Below are positions 1 through 11,005 of a stretch of DNA of 64,000 nucleotides, piece by piece. Every line of letters starts with the position of its first letter. The stretch's first letter is position 1. The stretch is from Jacaranda mimosifolia (taxonomy: Eukaryota; Streptophyta; Magnoliopsida; Lamiales; Bignoniaceae): NCBI GenBank assembly GCA_018894105.1, contig CM032121.1:2419507-2483506 (forward strand). The letters are read 5' to 3'. The notes under the pieces are model-generated. The model saw nothing but the letters and a program-made list of their open reading frames with translations. It was not told where the DNA came from and did not search any database. The position numbers and the translations under genes were made by a program.

Positions 1-90
1 TCTTCCACATAATGTGGAAGGTTAGAAATTCGAGCTCGAATGGGCTCCTGATGTGTGTGTGTGTATAAATAAATATATATACACACATAA
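1..90 (+). repeat. 3' part of a tRNA-derived SINE (fragment)
   Basis: A box-B-like stretch (AATTCGAGCTCGA) is followed by CTCCTGATGTGTGTGTGTG and an AT-rich tail. The same 3' half recurs at about 1731-1826, 5201-5310, 20131-20240, 20516-20626 (minus) and 55333-55455. The 5' half lies outside the window. Confidence 0.5.
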
Positions 91-1300
91 ATATGATAGT
101 TTTTATTTGAATTTTATTTTTGATCTTATAAAATTAATTGTCAAGAATCTTATGCAATCAAATCATAAGGTTCCTCTAGAAAGTAAATATATGCATTTTA
201 TGAAATAAAAATTTGTAAAATCACCAAAAAATAAATATATATATATAACCATGAAATATAAGGAAATGATATGACTTAACTATAGTAGATATATAGTATT
301 TTAGAAATACACGTTTTTATATAAGAAACAGATTAAAAGACGCCACAAATATTTCTTATTCAGTTATTATGCTAGAGCATATAATTGTTCTAAATACATA
401 TATATATACATATGTTTATATGTATGTATATGTGTATGTGATCATTCATATATATTCTTCAAAGTATACTTCCTCCAATCATTATTGGCATGTAATGTGC
501 CATGATTATTCTCAATTTAAGGAAGTGGCTTTTGTACAATCATGGCCATTAAAATGTAATCATTATTAACCTACTCACATATTTAATTGGGGAAATCCCA
601 AAATCCAAAGTGGATTTGTGCATAAAGCCACCAGCATGCTACTTGGGCATGATACAAACTGCCAAGGGACTTATTCATTAGTTCGATGCAAATTTAATAT
701 AAACAAATAAAAAAGGAAAAAGATCAGGGACCACTTTGCAAATAATCTATAACAAAATAATCATACACAATAACCTTCACCCACATACCTCCATGGCTGC
801 AATTATGATATTGCTGTTGATTGTAAGCTGATGGGCTCAAATCTCTTTTTATATGTTAAGTTGAAAGCTATATTTTTATGAATATAACTTCATTTATTTT
901 TTTTAAGTAAATCAACTATATATATATTTATATATCATGATAATAGGAAATAATATGAAGCATTGGAATAATTAATAACTGCCAAAAATATTACTAACTA
1001 CTATTAAAATAGATAAAATACTCACATATAGATGGAATTGGAACCAAAGCCTACTTCAAAAGTTTTAGGATTTCACCCTTACCATTTGAGTCATTGGACT
1101 ACCGACATAAGATTTACATATAAAGTGTAATGTCATAAGTTTGCATTTAGCGGATACCTAATATGTATATGTATAAACATATATATATATATATATATTA
1201 AAAAAAGTAAAACTAACCACTTTAGCCAACATTATCGACAACTCTATTTTTCTTTTTCCTTTTTTTTTTTTGGGAGCATTGTAAATTTGAATTTGGGCGC
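91..1300. other. AT-rich intergenic DNA
   Basis: No gene is seen. A TA/TG-rich microsatellite-like tract lies at about 397-440 and a TA run at 1181-1198. The short ORFs here are translated low-complexity DNA. Confidence 0.5.
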
Positions 1301-1313
1301 TTCGTATTATAAA

Positions 1314-1400
1314 TGAGGCCCATGGCAAAGGTTGTTCCGCTATGCACAAATGGGCCAGCCCATATTCAAAAATTTGTAATAGCAATGGCCCGGCCCATAA
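1314..1400. promoter_or_regulatory. Cluster of site-II (TGGGCC/GGCCCA) elements
   Basis: In 87 bp there are AGGCCCAT (about 1316), ATGGGCCAGCCCAT (1350-1363) and ATGGCCCGGCCCAT (1385-1398), followed by AAACCC. In plants TGGGCY site-II motifs near telo-box-like AAACCC mark promoters of housekeeping and ribosomal-protein genes bound by TCP factors. No ORF follows on either strand, so this may be a relic promoter or carried by an unrecognised repeat. Confidence 0.35.
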
Positions 1401-1730
1401 ACCCGAAATGGGTTCACAGGCTGTGGAATATTGTTAGCTCAGAAGGAAGCATTTTGCGTTTTCGTTAGGGCTGGATAAGGATTACTAAAAGCCCAAAATG
1501 ATCCATTTCACTATTATGGACCAAGTAAGAAACATAAGTATGCTAATGATCATATCAATTATCAATTATGGTGGGCTATTAATGGTAAAATCTAACTAAA
1601 ATGAGAAACATAAATACATTTCCGACAAAAAGGCTTTATTTTATCCTAACTCCACTCCATAGCTAGATATGTATGATCCACGCTAATTATATATTTAAAT
1701 ACAGATATTCTATACATATAATGTTCATTT

Positions 1731-1830
1731 AGTGTCTTTGGCTCAGTGACATTAGTCTCACAGTATGAAATTGGGAGTTCGAAACTAAAAGACTCGTAGC
1801 ATGCATATATATAAAAATAAAGAAGATACA
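1731..1830 (+). repeat. tRNA-derived SINE, degenerate copy
   Basis: Box-A-like TTTGGCTCAGTGACATTAG is followed about 35 bp later by box-B-like GGGAGTTCGAAACT, then a conserved 3' part (GACTCGTAGCATGCAT) and an A-rich tail. It belongs to the same family as the copies at 5201, 20131 and 55333. Confidence 0.5.
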
Positions 1831-1836
1831 CTTAGG

Positions 1837-2104
1837 GCTAGTTTGGTTGGATTTTTAAGTTATCTCATGATTATTTATCATGTGATAGTTTATATGATTT
1901 TTTATCATTTTGTTATAGTTTGGCTGACATGATAAATAAATTCATAGGGAGTGACATGTTAATTTATTATAGAAATTGCATATATAAACACGGGTTTTTG
2001 ATATTTATGTCGGTTTGAGTATTTATTGTCACTCCAATCGAATTAATGATAATGTGGGATAAAAACACTATATCTTACCTTATCATTCCAACTAAACTAG
2101 CCTT
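1837..2104. mobile_element. Tourist-like MITE with imperfect TIRs
   Basis: The left end GGGCTAGTTTGGTTGGA mirrors the right end TCCAACTAAACTAGCC, with further internal complementarity. About 270 bp, AT-rich, no coding. The left flank is TTA and the right flank TTT, so the target duplication is eroded or absent. Confidence 0.55.
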
Positions 2105-2442
2105 TGATGGTCTCTATAATATAAATGTGAGATTTAACACTAAATTGAAACACAAATCGGATCAAGACAAGATTTGGAGTGCATTTATTTATGATTCACT
2201 AAAATCCTAGTCTAACATAATGAAGAAAACCTTTGACACAACAAAAAGAAAAAAGAAAAGTAATACTATAAACAACACAAGCAATTAACAGTTTCTGAGA
2301 AATAATTAATCTAAAAAACTAAACTACCCCAATTCAATTAATAGTTCCTTTCTTTTTTTATTTACTTCTCTATCTTGAATTAAAAAAAAATGAATATGAG
2401 AAAGAAACAATTCTTGATTAATTACCAGCTGATCAAAACTTT

Positions 2443-3213
2443 TTACTGCGGCTGAAATTCCGTCCGGCATTCTTGGAAAGAAATTCTGGTTTTGCTCATA
2501 AGAGAATTCTTCACCTTGAAATCACAATAAATTTTCAGATCACCGCGTTCATTTCTCACCCAGCTGTTCATCTCCACCGTCGCCTCAATCTTCAGAACCA
2601 TCGATTTCTCCGTAGTTCCATTCAGGGATTTCTTGATTTCCTTCGAAAGGGGCAGCCCATTTCCCGACAATATCAGAGGAATGGCGCCGCCGTTGCGTTC
2701 TTCTTTGATCGTTGATGGGACCATTCTACCTTTTCCCATTTTCTGATTCTTGAAAAACAGCGACGCTTCTCCTCCTCCCTTGTAAGTAACAGACATTCTC
2801 GGATTCTGGTTGTCGGCATGCAGCGTGATGTCATATTCCGGCTGCCGGCGTTTGTTTTCTTGTGAAAGATTTTCCAGATTCTTGCCCTGGAATCGTGTGA
2901 CGGAGAATTCCGGCGGCGTGGGGCTGTAGAGGGTGGCGCGGACGGCGAGGATTGCGATTGCGGCGATGATGCAGAGGAGCACGACGGGGATGGTGGTCCA
3001 GCAGCAGGTGCTCCGGCAGCTTTTCTTCTTGTTGTTGGAGGAGTTGAGGTTGTGGTTCTCCACAATGTGGGCGTGTTCGGGTGGGGGAATTCGATAGATT
3101 TGATCGCGGGGAATCTGAACGACGTAGGTTTCGAGATGGGCGGCGGAGGGCGGCGGAGGAAGAGGAGGACGGTCGTGTTTGGGGTCGCCGGACGGTGGAA
3201 GCCGCTCCCCCAT
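2443..3213 (-). CDS. NDR1/HIN1-like (NHL) protein, LEA_2 domain, NHL13/NHL6-type
   Basis: Single-exon gene of 256 residues. A proline-rich N-terminus (residues 10-25) leads to TYVVQIPRDQIYRIPPPE (29-46), a signature of the NHL6/NHL13 branch. A basic Cys-containing stretch (KKKSCRSTCC, 62-71) precedes one transmembrane helix at about 75-96, and a C-terminal LEA_2-type domain at about 125-235 holds an eroded NPxxxxxY motif (NPRMSVTY, 137-144). One glycosylation sequon (NGT) is at 198-200. The length is usual for the family. Known relatives are type II membrane-anchored proteins at the plasma membrane linked to pathogen response and seed or ABA physiology; the role here is inferred. It is more GC-rich than its surroundings, as expected for a real exon. 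Start chosen as the first in-frame ATG, giving a complete N-terminal motif. It is the only intact gene outside the repeated units. Confidence 0.88.
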   Translation of the reverse strand: MGERLPPSGDPKHDRPPLPPPPSAAHLETYVVQIPRDQIYRIPPPEHAHIVENHNLNSSNNKKKSCRSTCCWTTIPVVLLCIIAAIAILAVRATLYSPTPPEFSVTRFQGKNLENLSQENKRRQPEYDITLHADNQNPRMSVTYKGGGEASLFFKNQKMGKGRMVPSTIKEERNGGAIPLILSGNGLPLSKEIKKSLNGTTEKSMVLKIEATVEMNSWVRNERGDLKIYCDFKVKNSLMSKTRISFQECRTEFQPQ

Positions 3214-3590
3214 TGGAAGATGAGGAGCGGTGGACGTTGGGGGGTGGAAGAAGGCAGGCAGGAGTGGTGCTAATTGGCCTAATTGGTTATTTGCATGGGG
3301 AAACTACTAATTTTGGGGCTTGGTTTGCATGGGAATAGGCAAGAATTTGTTAGCACTTCTAAATGGCGCAAAATTAATTGGATAAATATTTCTTTTCTTT
3401 TCTACTTTTTGGTGGTTGAAATAATGTGTTATACATGTTTTTTTTAACTATTTATTTTTATCCATTCATTGCATATTACGATTATTACAAAAAAGTCATC
3501 CTACGATTATCAATAAAGTGATTCATGTGATCAAGCTCAAGCTGAACATGGGATCAAACTGTTGAAGCTCGAAGTCTTTAAGATCGAATA
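3214..3590. promoter_or_regulatory. Presumed promoter and 5' UTR of the NHL gene
   Basis: DNA upstream of the minus-strand NHL start and before the first segmental unit. The first 70 bp are GC-rich and then become AT-rich. No clear TATA box could be assigned, so this call is positional. Confidence 0.35.
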
Positions 3591-4045
3591 TAATTCTAAA
3601 ACTATATTGCGTTGGTCCATTTTTCAGTAGGCTTTGACATCCTTTAATATAAATGCTTTATATTATGAATAATTTTTGTTTGTTTTTTGAATTTAATCTA
3701 TGGTAACCATTGGCATTTACGTTCCATAATGCTTACATTGATCATCCAAGTCAATATACTTAAAGCAATGAAATTGAGAAATTGACATTTTATTTCTAAA
3801 TTCGACATTCAATTTTTAGGCACAATATAAGCCTATATAACTAACTCAATTCTTTCAATTAGTTGCCCATTTTATTCGAGATTAATAGTTTAGCTCGAAA
3901 TTGTAGATTTCAATATTTTGTAAAATTTAATGTATCCTATATATTATGTGGACTTGGTGATATTTTAGTTGAATTAAGTGCAATCGTAATTGTTAAATTA
4001 AAAGAAGATGGGTGGATTAGGTGGGTAAACCATAAATCCTAATAG

Positions 4046-4740
4046 TAGGGCTGTCAACGAGTCGGATCTGGGTTGGATTTGTTATATCCGAATCGAAATC
4101 CGATTATCAAAATTCATATTCGAATCCGATCTAAAATCCTATAGGATCTTTGTTAGTTAGTGTCATATTTGAATCCAATGGCTATCCAAAATCCGATAAA
4201 AAAATCCGACCCAATTTATAATTTTTTTCCTTTTGAATTTTATAAAAATATTGTATTGACAAAGTAAATTTATGTTATATTTGAATTTTTAACAACTTTT
4301 TATTATATATTAGTCCAAAAGTTAAATATTTGAATATTAAATCTATATTTCACATTATATTAATGTACAGATGAACTATTAGATGTTATTATATTTGACA
4401 TTTTATCAGTATCTCTCTTATTTTTGGGCTAAAGACTCAATGTTAATAGTATAATAAAGACATTAATATAGATATCAGGTCAATATAATATATGAATTTT
4501 ATTTTAAAATCTTTATTAATATTATATATAAGAGTATTGATTTAATAAAAAATATTAAAGTTCGAATTTGGATTTTTAATGGATCGGATTGCTTAATTTC
4601 ATATCTGATCCACTTATTTTGAATTACGAATATTTATAATCAGATATGATCTATCGAATATTTTAATTGAATAAAAATCCTAATATTCGAATCGAATTCA
4701 AGTCAAATTCGAATTAAAATCTGATCCATTGACAGTCCTA
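4046..4740. mobile_element. hAT-type non-autonomous element with 8-bp TSD
   Basis: TIRs are TAGGGCTGTCAACGAGTC on the left and, reversed, TAGGACTGTCAATGGATC on the right. The flanks CCTAATAG (4038-4045) and CCTACAAC (4741-4748) both derive from the CCTAAAAC empty site in unit 2 near 19672. Subterminal parts are rich in GAATCCGAT-like repeats. 695 bp, no coding. Confidence 0.85.
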
Positions 4741-5200
4741 CCTACAACCACCCACCCCTCTTTGATAAGATGATGAGAAGTGGATCGAGTGTCCTAATCA
4801 AATGCACTCTAAGCCCACCCATGACTTGGGTGAGGACATATTCCTATGTCTCCAAGTTAATGCTTTAGACCCAATTTTCAGCACTCAAGTCTAGCTTGGA
4901 CTTTAAAAACTCGCCCTAGGAATGTACAAGAGAGAAATAATTATTTATTTATTTTAACTATTTTACTTCATTTTAATTCTTTTTCTGTAATTTATATTAT
5001 GAAATTCAAGTAAGTATATTGAAATTATTAAAAATTCATATGTAAAAAATTTAAATGAATATGTTATTTACATCACAAGTTAAAAAATCTAGCACAATCC
5101 ATATAACCAATTTTAAAGTTGTACTATTTAGTGGCAATTTTAAGTGTAATAAAATAAGAAAGCCAAAGTTTATACCTTCAAAATTAACTTTCCAAGTTGA

Positions 5201-5310
5201 GTAGTTTGTGGTTTAATAGTTCAACTCTCTCATATAATATGAAAAATCAGATATTCGAATCTTAATGGACTTCTAGTGTGTGCGCACTTAAAAAAAATAA
5301 ATAAATAAAC
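5201..5310 (+). repeat. tRNA-derived SINE, copy shared by several units
   Basis: Box-A-like GTTTGTGGTTTAATAGTTC and box-B-like GATATTCGAATC, then ACTTCTAGTGTGTGCG and an A-rich tail. The same insertion is found at 20131 and 55333, so it predates duplication of the units. Confidence 0.55.
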
Positions 5311-5361
5311 TTTCCAAATTGGCTTAAATTTACAACTTGCAAGTACTAATGACATCAATTT

Positions 5362-5564
5362 GCCCAGCGGCTTGTAGTTCGAGTGGCATCAGTCTCCCCT
5401 TATGATATGGGAGGTCTTGTGTTCGATCCCTAGTGGTCGTGTTGTATGCACTTTATGTGCCTTATTGATAGTTTATACTTGTTTAATTTGAGAATAGAAA
5501 ACATATTAATTTGTTGATATAATGATAAATTCATCATTTGTAATACTTTCTTTAAAAAAAAAAA
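5362..5564 (+). mobile_element. tRNA-derived SINE with 14-bp TSD
   Basis: Flanked by AATGACATCAATTT at 5348-5361 and 5565-5578. The body has a tRNA-like head with box-A-like TAGTTCGAGTGG and box-B-like TGTTCGATCCC, a 3' unique part, and a poly(A) tail directly before the second repeat. Units 2 (about 20280) and 4 (about 55500) hold the uninterrupted target, so the insertion is later than the duplication. Confidence 0.85.
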
Positions 5565-5637
5565 AATGACATCAATTTCACATATAAATTATGAGATCAA
5601 ACATTCAAATTTAATAAATTTCTTATATATCTGTGTA

Positions 5638-8448
5638 CTAGCATGTACCCCGTGCTATGCACGGGTGGAATTAATTAATATTGAAAATATAATATATTAA
5701 TATTTTTTTATTTGATGTAAAAGTAAGTTTAATACGTATTTTTTTTTAAATTAGATAAATAATATCAAAATTAAAGAGTTTTTCCCACCAAATCATATGT
5801 ATTGATATCAATAAAAAGCAACGAAAACTTAAGCTTGTCACATTATTATCAATTTAAAAACGTATGATGTAAAAATGCAAAAACTCTTATTTTTTTCCAT
5901 AACCCAAAACAACTTAGTCAATTTAAAAGAAATTGAACAAAATAATAAAAAGTATAATACATGCATGTATTAATATCAATAAAAAGCAACGAAAACTTAA
6001 GCTTGTCACATTATTATCAATTTAAAAAAGTACAATGTAAAAATGCAAAAACTCCTATTTTTTTCCATAACCCAAGACAACTTAGTCAATTTAAATGAAA
6101 TTGAACAAAATAATAAAAAGTATAATACATGCAAAGATATGCAAGAATGATAAACAATATTAATAATATAAAAATTTACTGCACAATTAAAAAAAGAAAA
6201 AAGTCTCAAACGAAAGGTGAATACATTTGGGAATATTTTTGAGTTTGAACACCAAATCTTATACATATAAGTGCAAGGATAATGTTATTCGGCCAAATGA
6301 GTTGTTGCAAATTTTTATACAATTAGCTTGAAATTTTTGATATCACATTTTAAAAGGCTAAGCCAAATGGAACACTACATTAACGGAAGAAAATGCTCCT
6401 CAAAAGTATTAGAAACCATGTTTTGAAATACTAAATCTAGCATAAATTTAATCATATTTTGAGGAACTACTGATAAAACAAAAGTAACATTATATTAACA
6501 TTTTCAAGTATTACAAATACTCAATCAATAAAAACAAAAATCACATTACATAAGTTATGAGTTTTCTTTTAAAGTAGAAATTAAGACATGATTCATCTTT
6601 ATCTTGAATTCTTCGTCATTTGTGAGACTCTACATCAGAAATTGATCACCTTTCAATATGCTTTGAGACCTTCTCAACCTAAAATTACATTATGATAAAA
6701 AAAATTCTCTGTATTCCAAATAATTATTGAAAGTGAACTAATAATAAATAACAGTTTTTTTTCACATGTTATTTACCTTCATTTCCCAACTTTATTGTAT
6801 CGTCTTCGTATTGATATAATGATTTAGATTACTGTTCCACCAAAAATCATCCATGTCCAAACCTCCTAATCATTCATATAAAAAAAGTAAAATAAATTAA
6901 TAATCAATATTTCTTATGATCCTCAAAATATTAAGGTTGTAGCAGTACTCTAGTGGGGGGGGGGGGCAACAAATACATTTATATGATTCCATATATCTTA
7001 TACTTGAAATGAATATGAAGAAAATACCACCCGAATCCTTACAATTATGTCAAAAAAGAATCATTCTTTGATGCAAATTTTCTTGCTCACCCATTTCTAT
7101 GCCCAGCTCAGTTGTCATACCCTGCTATATTAACATAGAGAACATCAATTTTTCAACAATCAAGAAAAGATAATTATGTTTAATTATATATATGAAATCA
7201 AAATTTCAATAGATGCCAAATTCCAGCAGAAAATGAATTTATTGTGGAAAAATTTATTGATTTCTCCTTCTTCAAGATTTGGATGACCAAGGAAAAGCTT
7301 TTTGAAATTTGAATTTTTTCTATTTCTTCCAGTTTTGTTTGCATGAAATCACATAGCCCCTTTATATAGGTCTATGAAGTAAAAGAGTCTTAACCTACTG
7401 GAACATTTTTGATATTATCTTATAATTATATATAATATTAAAGAATAATATTAAAACTTTATTTGATAGATATTTGATGTCGTCTGATGAAATTTGCTTT
7501 ATTGTTATATCTTATTAGATTGCATTTTGTTGGTTGAAAAATCTCAACTTTATATTTAGCTATATTAGATTTATTGACCAAATAAATATTTAGAATGTTA
7601 TTTAAATTAATTATTATATTTAAAATTGAATTTGATACTTCAATATATAAATAAAACCATAAATTGATTATTAGTACTTTATTTTACACATAGCCTCTTT
7701 TAATTAGTCGTAAAATTAATATTTTTTTCAAAAAGTTTTCATCATAAACAATTAGGTACAAATAAATTTTGTTATTAAAGCTAAGAGAAAACTTAAAAAA
7801 GATCTTTAAAAAAATTGTAAATTAAGAAATCTTCAATATATTCTAAGCGCGAGACGAAACAAATTTTATAGATAATCGTTTTTCTGATATTAAAGATTAA
7901 TTAAATAATTATTTATTCAACCAAGAAAACAATTTCAAAACTCTAGAAATATTTATATGGAATAGATAAGTGTTCAACTAATATGAATAGAACAATCAAT
8001 TACCAATAATTTTTTTATTTAATTAAAATTTTTAAAAATTTAGTGTGAATTAACTAAAAAAGTAATGACTTTATCTTAGAGACTATTGTTTATTTTTTTT
8101 TCAATGGAAATGTAGCGACCTTATCTTAAACTATTAAATAACAAAGATTTTATCAATTTTTTATAATCAAGTATTAATATCTAATTGTTAATAAATAAAA
8201 TAAATTATAATTTTAAATTTGAATTAAGTTCTTACTTAATAGTATAGAGAGATATATTTTAAATTTCAAATGAAAGAAAATTAGAGATAAGATACAATCG
8301 TATCGGTTAGAAATAATAATCAACAATTAATGAAAATTTTTAAATTTAATTAAAAAACTCAAAATTCTAAAAATTTGCCACTTGGCCAAAATTACAATCA
8401 AAATTGAGTAATTATGAATCCCACACCGTTATGCTTTATATAATAGTA
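5638..8448 (-). repeat. Helitron array, copy 1 (diverged)
   Basis: The 3' terminus is at 5638 with a perfect 7-bp hairpin. The other end (about 7740-8448) matches the matching ends of copies 2 and 3, including TTGCCACTTGGCCAAAATT and the CACACCGTT motif. The 3' half differs from the other copies. Confidence 0.7.
5803..6135. repeat. 168-bp direct tandem duplication
   Basis: The block with ATAAAAAGCAACGAAAACTT at 5811 recurs at 5979, and similarity continues to the ATACATGCA stretch of each copy. Two copies differ by a few substitutions. Confidence 0.75.
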
Positions 8449-11005
8449 CTAGCATTATCCCCATGCTATGCACGGATTCTTTAAAATCACTATATATTAA
8501 TGTAATGATTGAATTATAAATATAACTAAAATAATAATATAAAAATAAAAATATCGCAAAAATATCAAGTAATTAGTAAAATTAAATTTAAAATCTTAAA
8601 ATTTAGTATTTAAAAGTTTGCAACATATAAAGACATCTCATATACATTATGCCATAAAAAATAAACTTCAAAATTATTCAGCGGAAAGTTAAAAAATTTT
8701 AAAACATCCAAAAATAAAAATATATGAATATGATTATGTACTTTATTAAAAAAAAATTGTGCGATGCAAATAGTTGTATTAAAAAATAAAAATATATGAG
8801 AATGATATAGAACACAAGATTGATGGCTTGAAATTTTTTTGAAATTTTTTAAAATTATAATACTTTAAGATTATTTTAGACTTAAAAGAGGATGAGTATA
8901 TATTAAATTAAAACTTAAAATATAAAGAATTAGATAATATATTAGTTACCAAGGATTAGAAAAATCTTATTTAATTTTAGTGTTTGATTAAAATTGAAAT
9001 CAATTAAGTCAAGAGAAAACTATGATAGTAAAGATATAAAAAAAATTAAAAATTAAAATAAATATATAAAATAATTACAAAGTTAAGATCAATATTAGTA
9101 TATAAGTTCATAGAAACATTTTAATTTGACTTATAACTTAGTTATCGAATAATTAAGTGAAGAAAAAAATTAGATATTAGTAATGCAAAGCTAAAATCAT
9201 AGTAAATTGATAAAGTAATTATAAACTCAAAATTAATTTTAAATAGAAATTAGTGATAGGATATGAGGATGAAATTAGAATGTAAAATAAAATATAAAAA
9301 AATAAATTATTATGTTCCTTCTCAAATTTTTTGTATGAATATAATTGAATCTTCATATTATATTTCACAAATAGTAGAAAAAAGTGAATAACAAAAAAGT
9401 TGCTAACCTTTCAAACAATCAAAATTAAAAAAAAAAAATTATATATATTGATAGACTAAATAATGCCTAGAGATATAAACTTAAAAAGTTAACAGGTGTA
9501 TTTTCTATTGAAATAACCATCTCATAATTTTATTTTAAATATATCAAAAATGATCTAAGAATTATATTGATGTAGTATATAAAAATTTTAAAAACCATTC
9601 GAATTATACATATTTATACATACATAATTACAAATATATGAATATAAAATAAAATTAAATGACATACTTCTAAAATTATAAATATTCAAAAAATGAAATA
9701 AATTTTAAAAATATTAAAACAGAAAAATAGATCTCATCCTATAAAACTATAAACTTAGACGAGCAAAAAAAAGCGAATTAAAAAATAAATTAATAACTTA
9801 ATTCAAAAAATGAGTAAAAGGATGCTAAATGTATAATAATTTAAATAAATAAAAATTAAATGACAAAATTTACCAATAATTAAGGAGAAAATTTTAACTA
9901 ATAAAAATAAAATAAAATTAAAAATATTAAGCGCAGTTAATAAATCTCATAATAATTGAATTGATAACATAAGTTAAGTAGTAAACAAAAAAGATAACGA
10001 AATTTATAAATTTAATAGTAATAAAAGCTAAATGATAGACTTTATTTAGGTTGAACAGAAAATTATAGCATTAAAATCCAAAAAATCTCTTCCATCATGT
10101 AATATACCTAAAAAAAAGGGCAAAATAAAAAGGTGAACAATAAAATCAAATAAATAATAAACACTTTGAATAATGAACTAAAGATGCACACAAAGACAGA
10201 GAAGAAAAAATGCTAGAAAATAAAGATGACACAAAGAATATAGTAAAAAAAATGCTAGAACATGAGAATATTAATGAAATGACTTTTGAAAGACTTTATA
10301 TATAGTAGTATAGATATAAATTAGTTATTAAAAACAAGAAAATCATGAAAGACTTATCAAACTAAAGAGTTCAAATGATCAAGAAATCTTTCATATATTG
10401 AAAGTAGAGATGGAAAAGATTTTGTAGATAAAATACAATTATTTTTTAAGATTAGAGATTAATAAATAATATTGTTCTAATCAAGAAAATGATTTCAAAA
10501 AAATCAAATATCTTTAAAAGGAATAAATAATATCAAATTTAATAACTAAAAATCAATTTTTAAATTTAATTAAAAAACTCAAATTCTAAGAATTTAAAAT
10601 TTGGTCAAAATTGCACAATTATGGGCTCCACACCGTTGTGTCATATATAGTATAGATATGTATAGAAGAGTTTTAACACATCTAAACATTTATAACATTA
10701 TCTCATCAATGATATGAAAGAGATAATATCAGTTTCGATTCATCAACTGAAAACTCAAAAAAGAAATATTTTATCTAATGAAGATTTTTCTTTTCAAATA
10801 TAATGCATCCATATCAGTTAGAGATATATAAGAATAAATATCTTTAAAAATGAAATAAATAATATCAAATTTAATAACCAACAATTAACGAAAAATTTTC
10901 AATTTAATTAAAAAACTCAAAATCTAAAAATTTGCCACTTGGCCAAAATTGCAATCAAAATTGAGTAATTATGGGTCTCACATCATTGTGCTATATATAA
11001 TAGTA
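8449..11005 (-). repeat. Helitron array, copy 2
   Basis: 2557 bp. The minus-strand 3' end is CCGTGC-ATA-GCATGG (one wobble pair), GGATAATG, CTAG at 8449. Inside is a second 5'-end-like start TCTATACTATATATGACAC at 10656, preceded by A, so the unit is itself a 2.2-kb element plus a 349-bp 5' fragment. Confidence 0.75.

Noticed and set aside
369..569. Short ORF rich in Tyr, Val and Ile near the window start
   Set aside because: Translation of a TA/TG microsatellite-like tract.
2673..3065. ORFs overlapping the NHL gene (130 aa minus; 73, 80 and 85 aa plus)
   Set aside because: Out-of-frame translations of a GC-rich exon; only the 256-residue frame has family motifs.
5362..5440. Possible tRNA gene (box A and box B)
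   Set aside because: The tRNA-like head belongs to a SINE with TSD and poly(A) tail; no complete cloverleaf with acceptor stem is seen.
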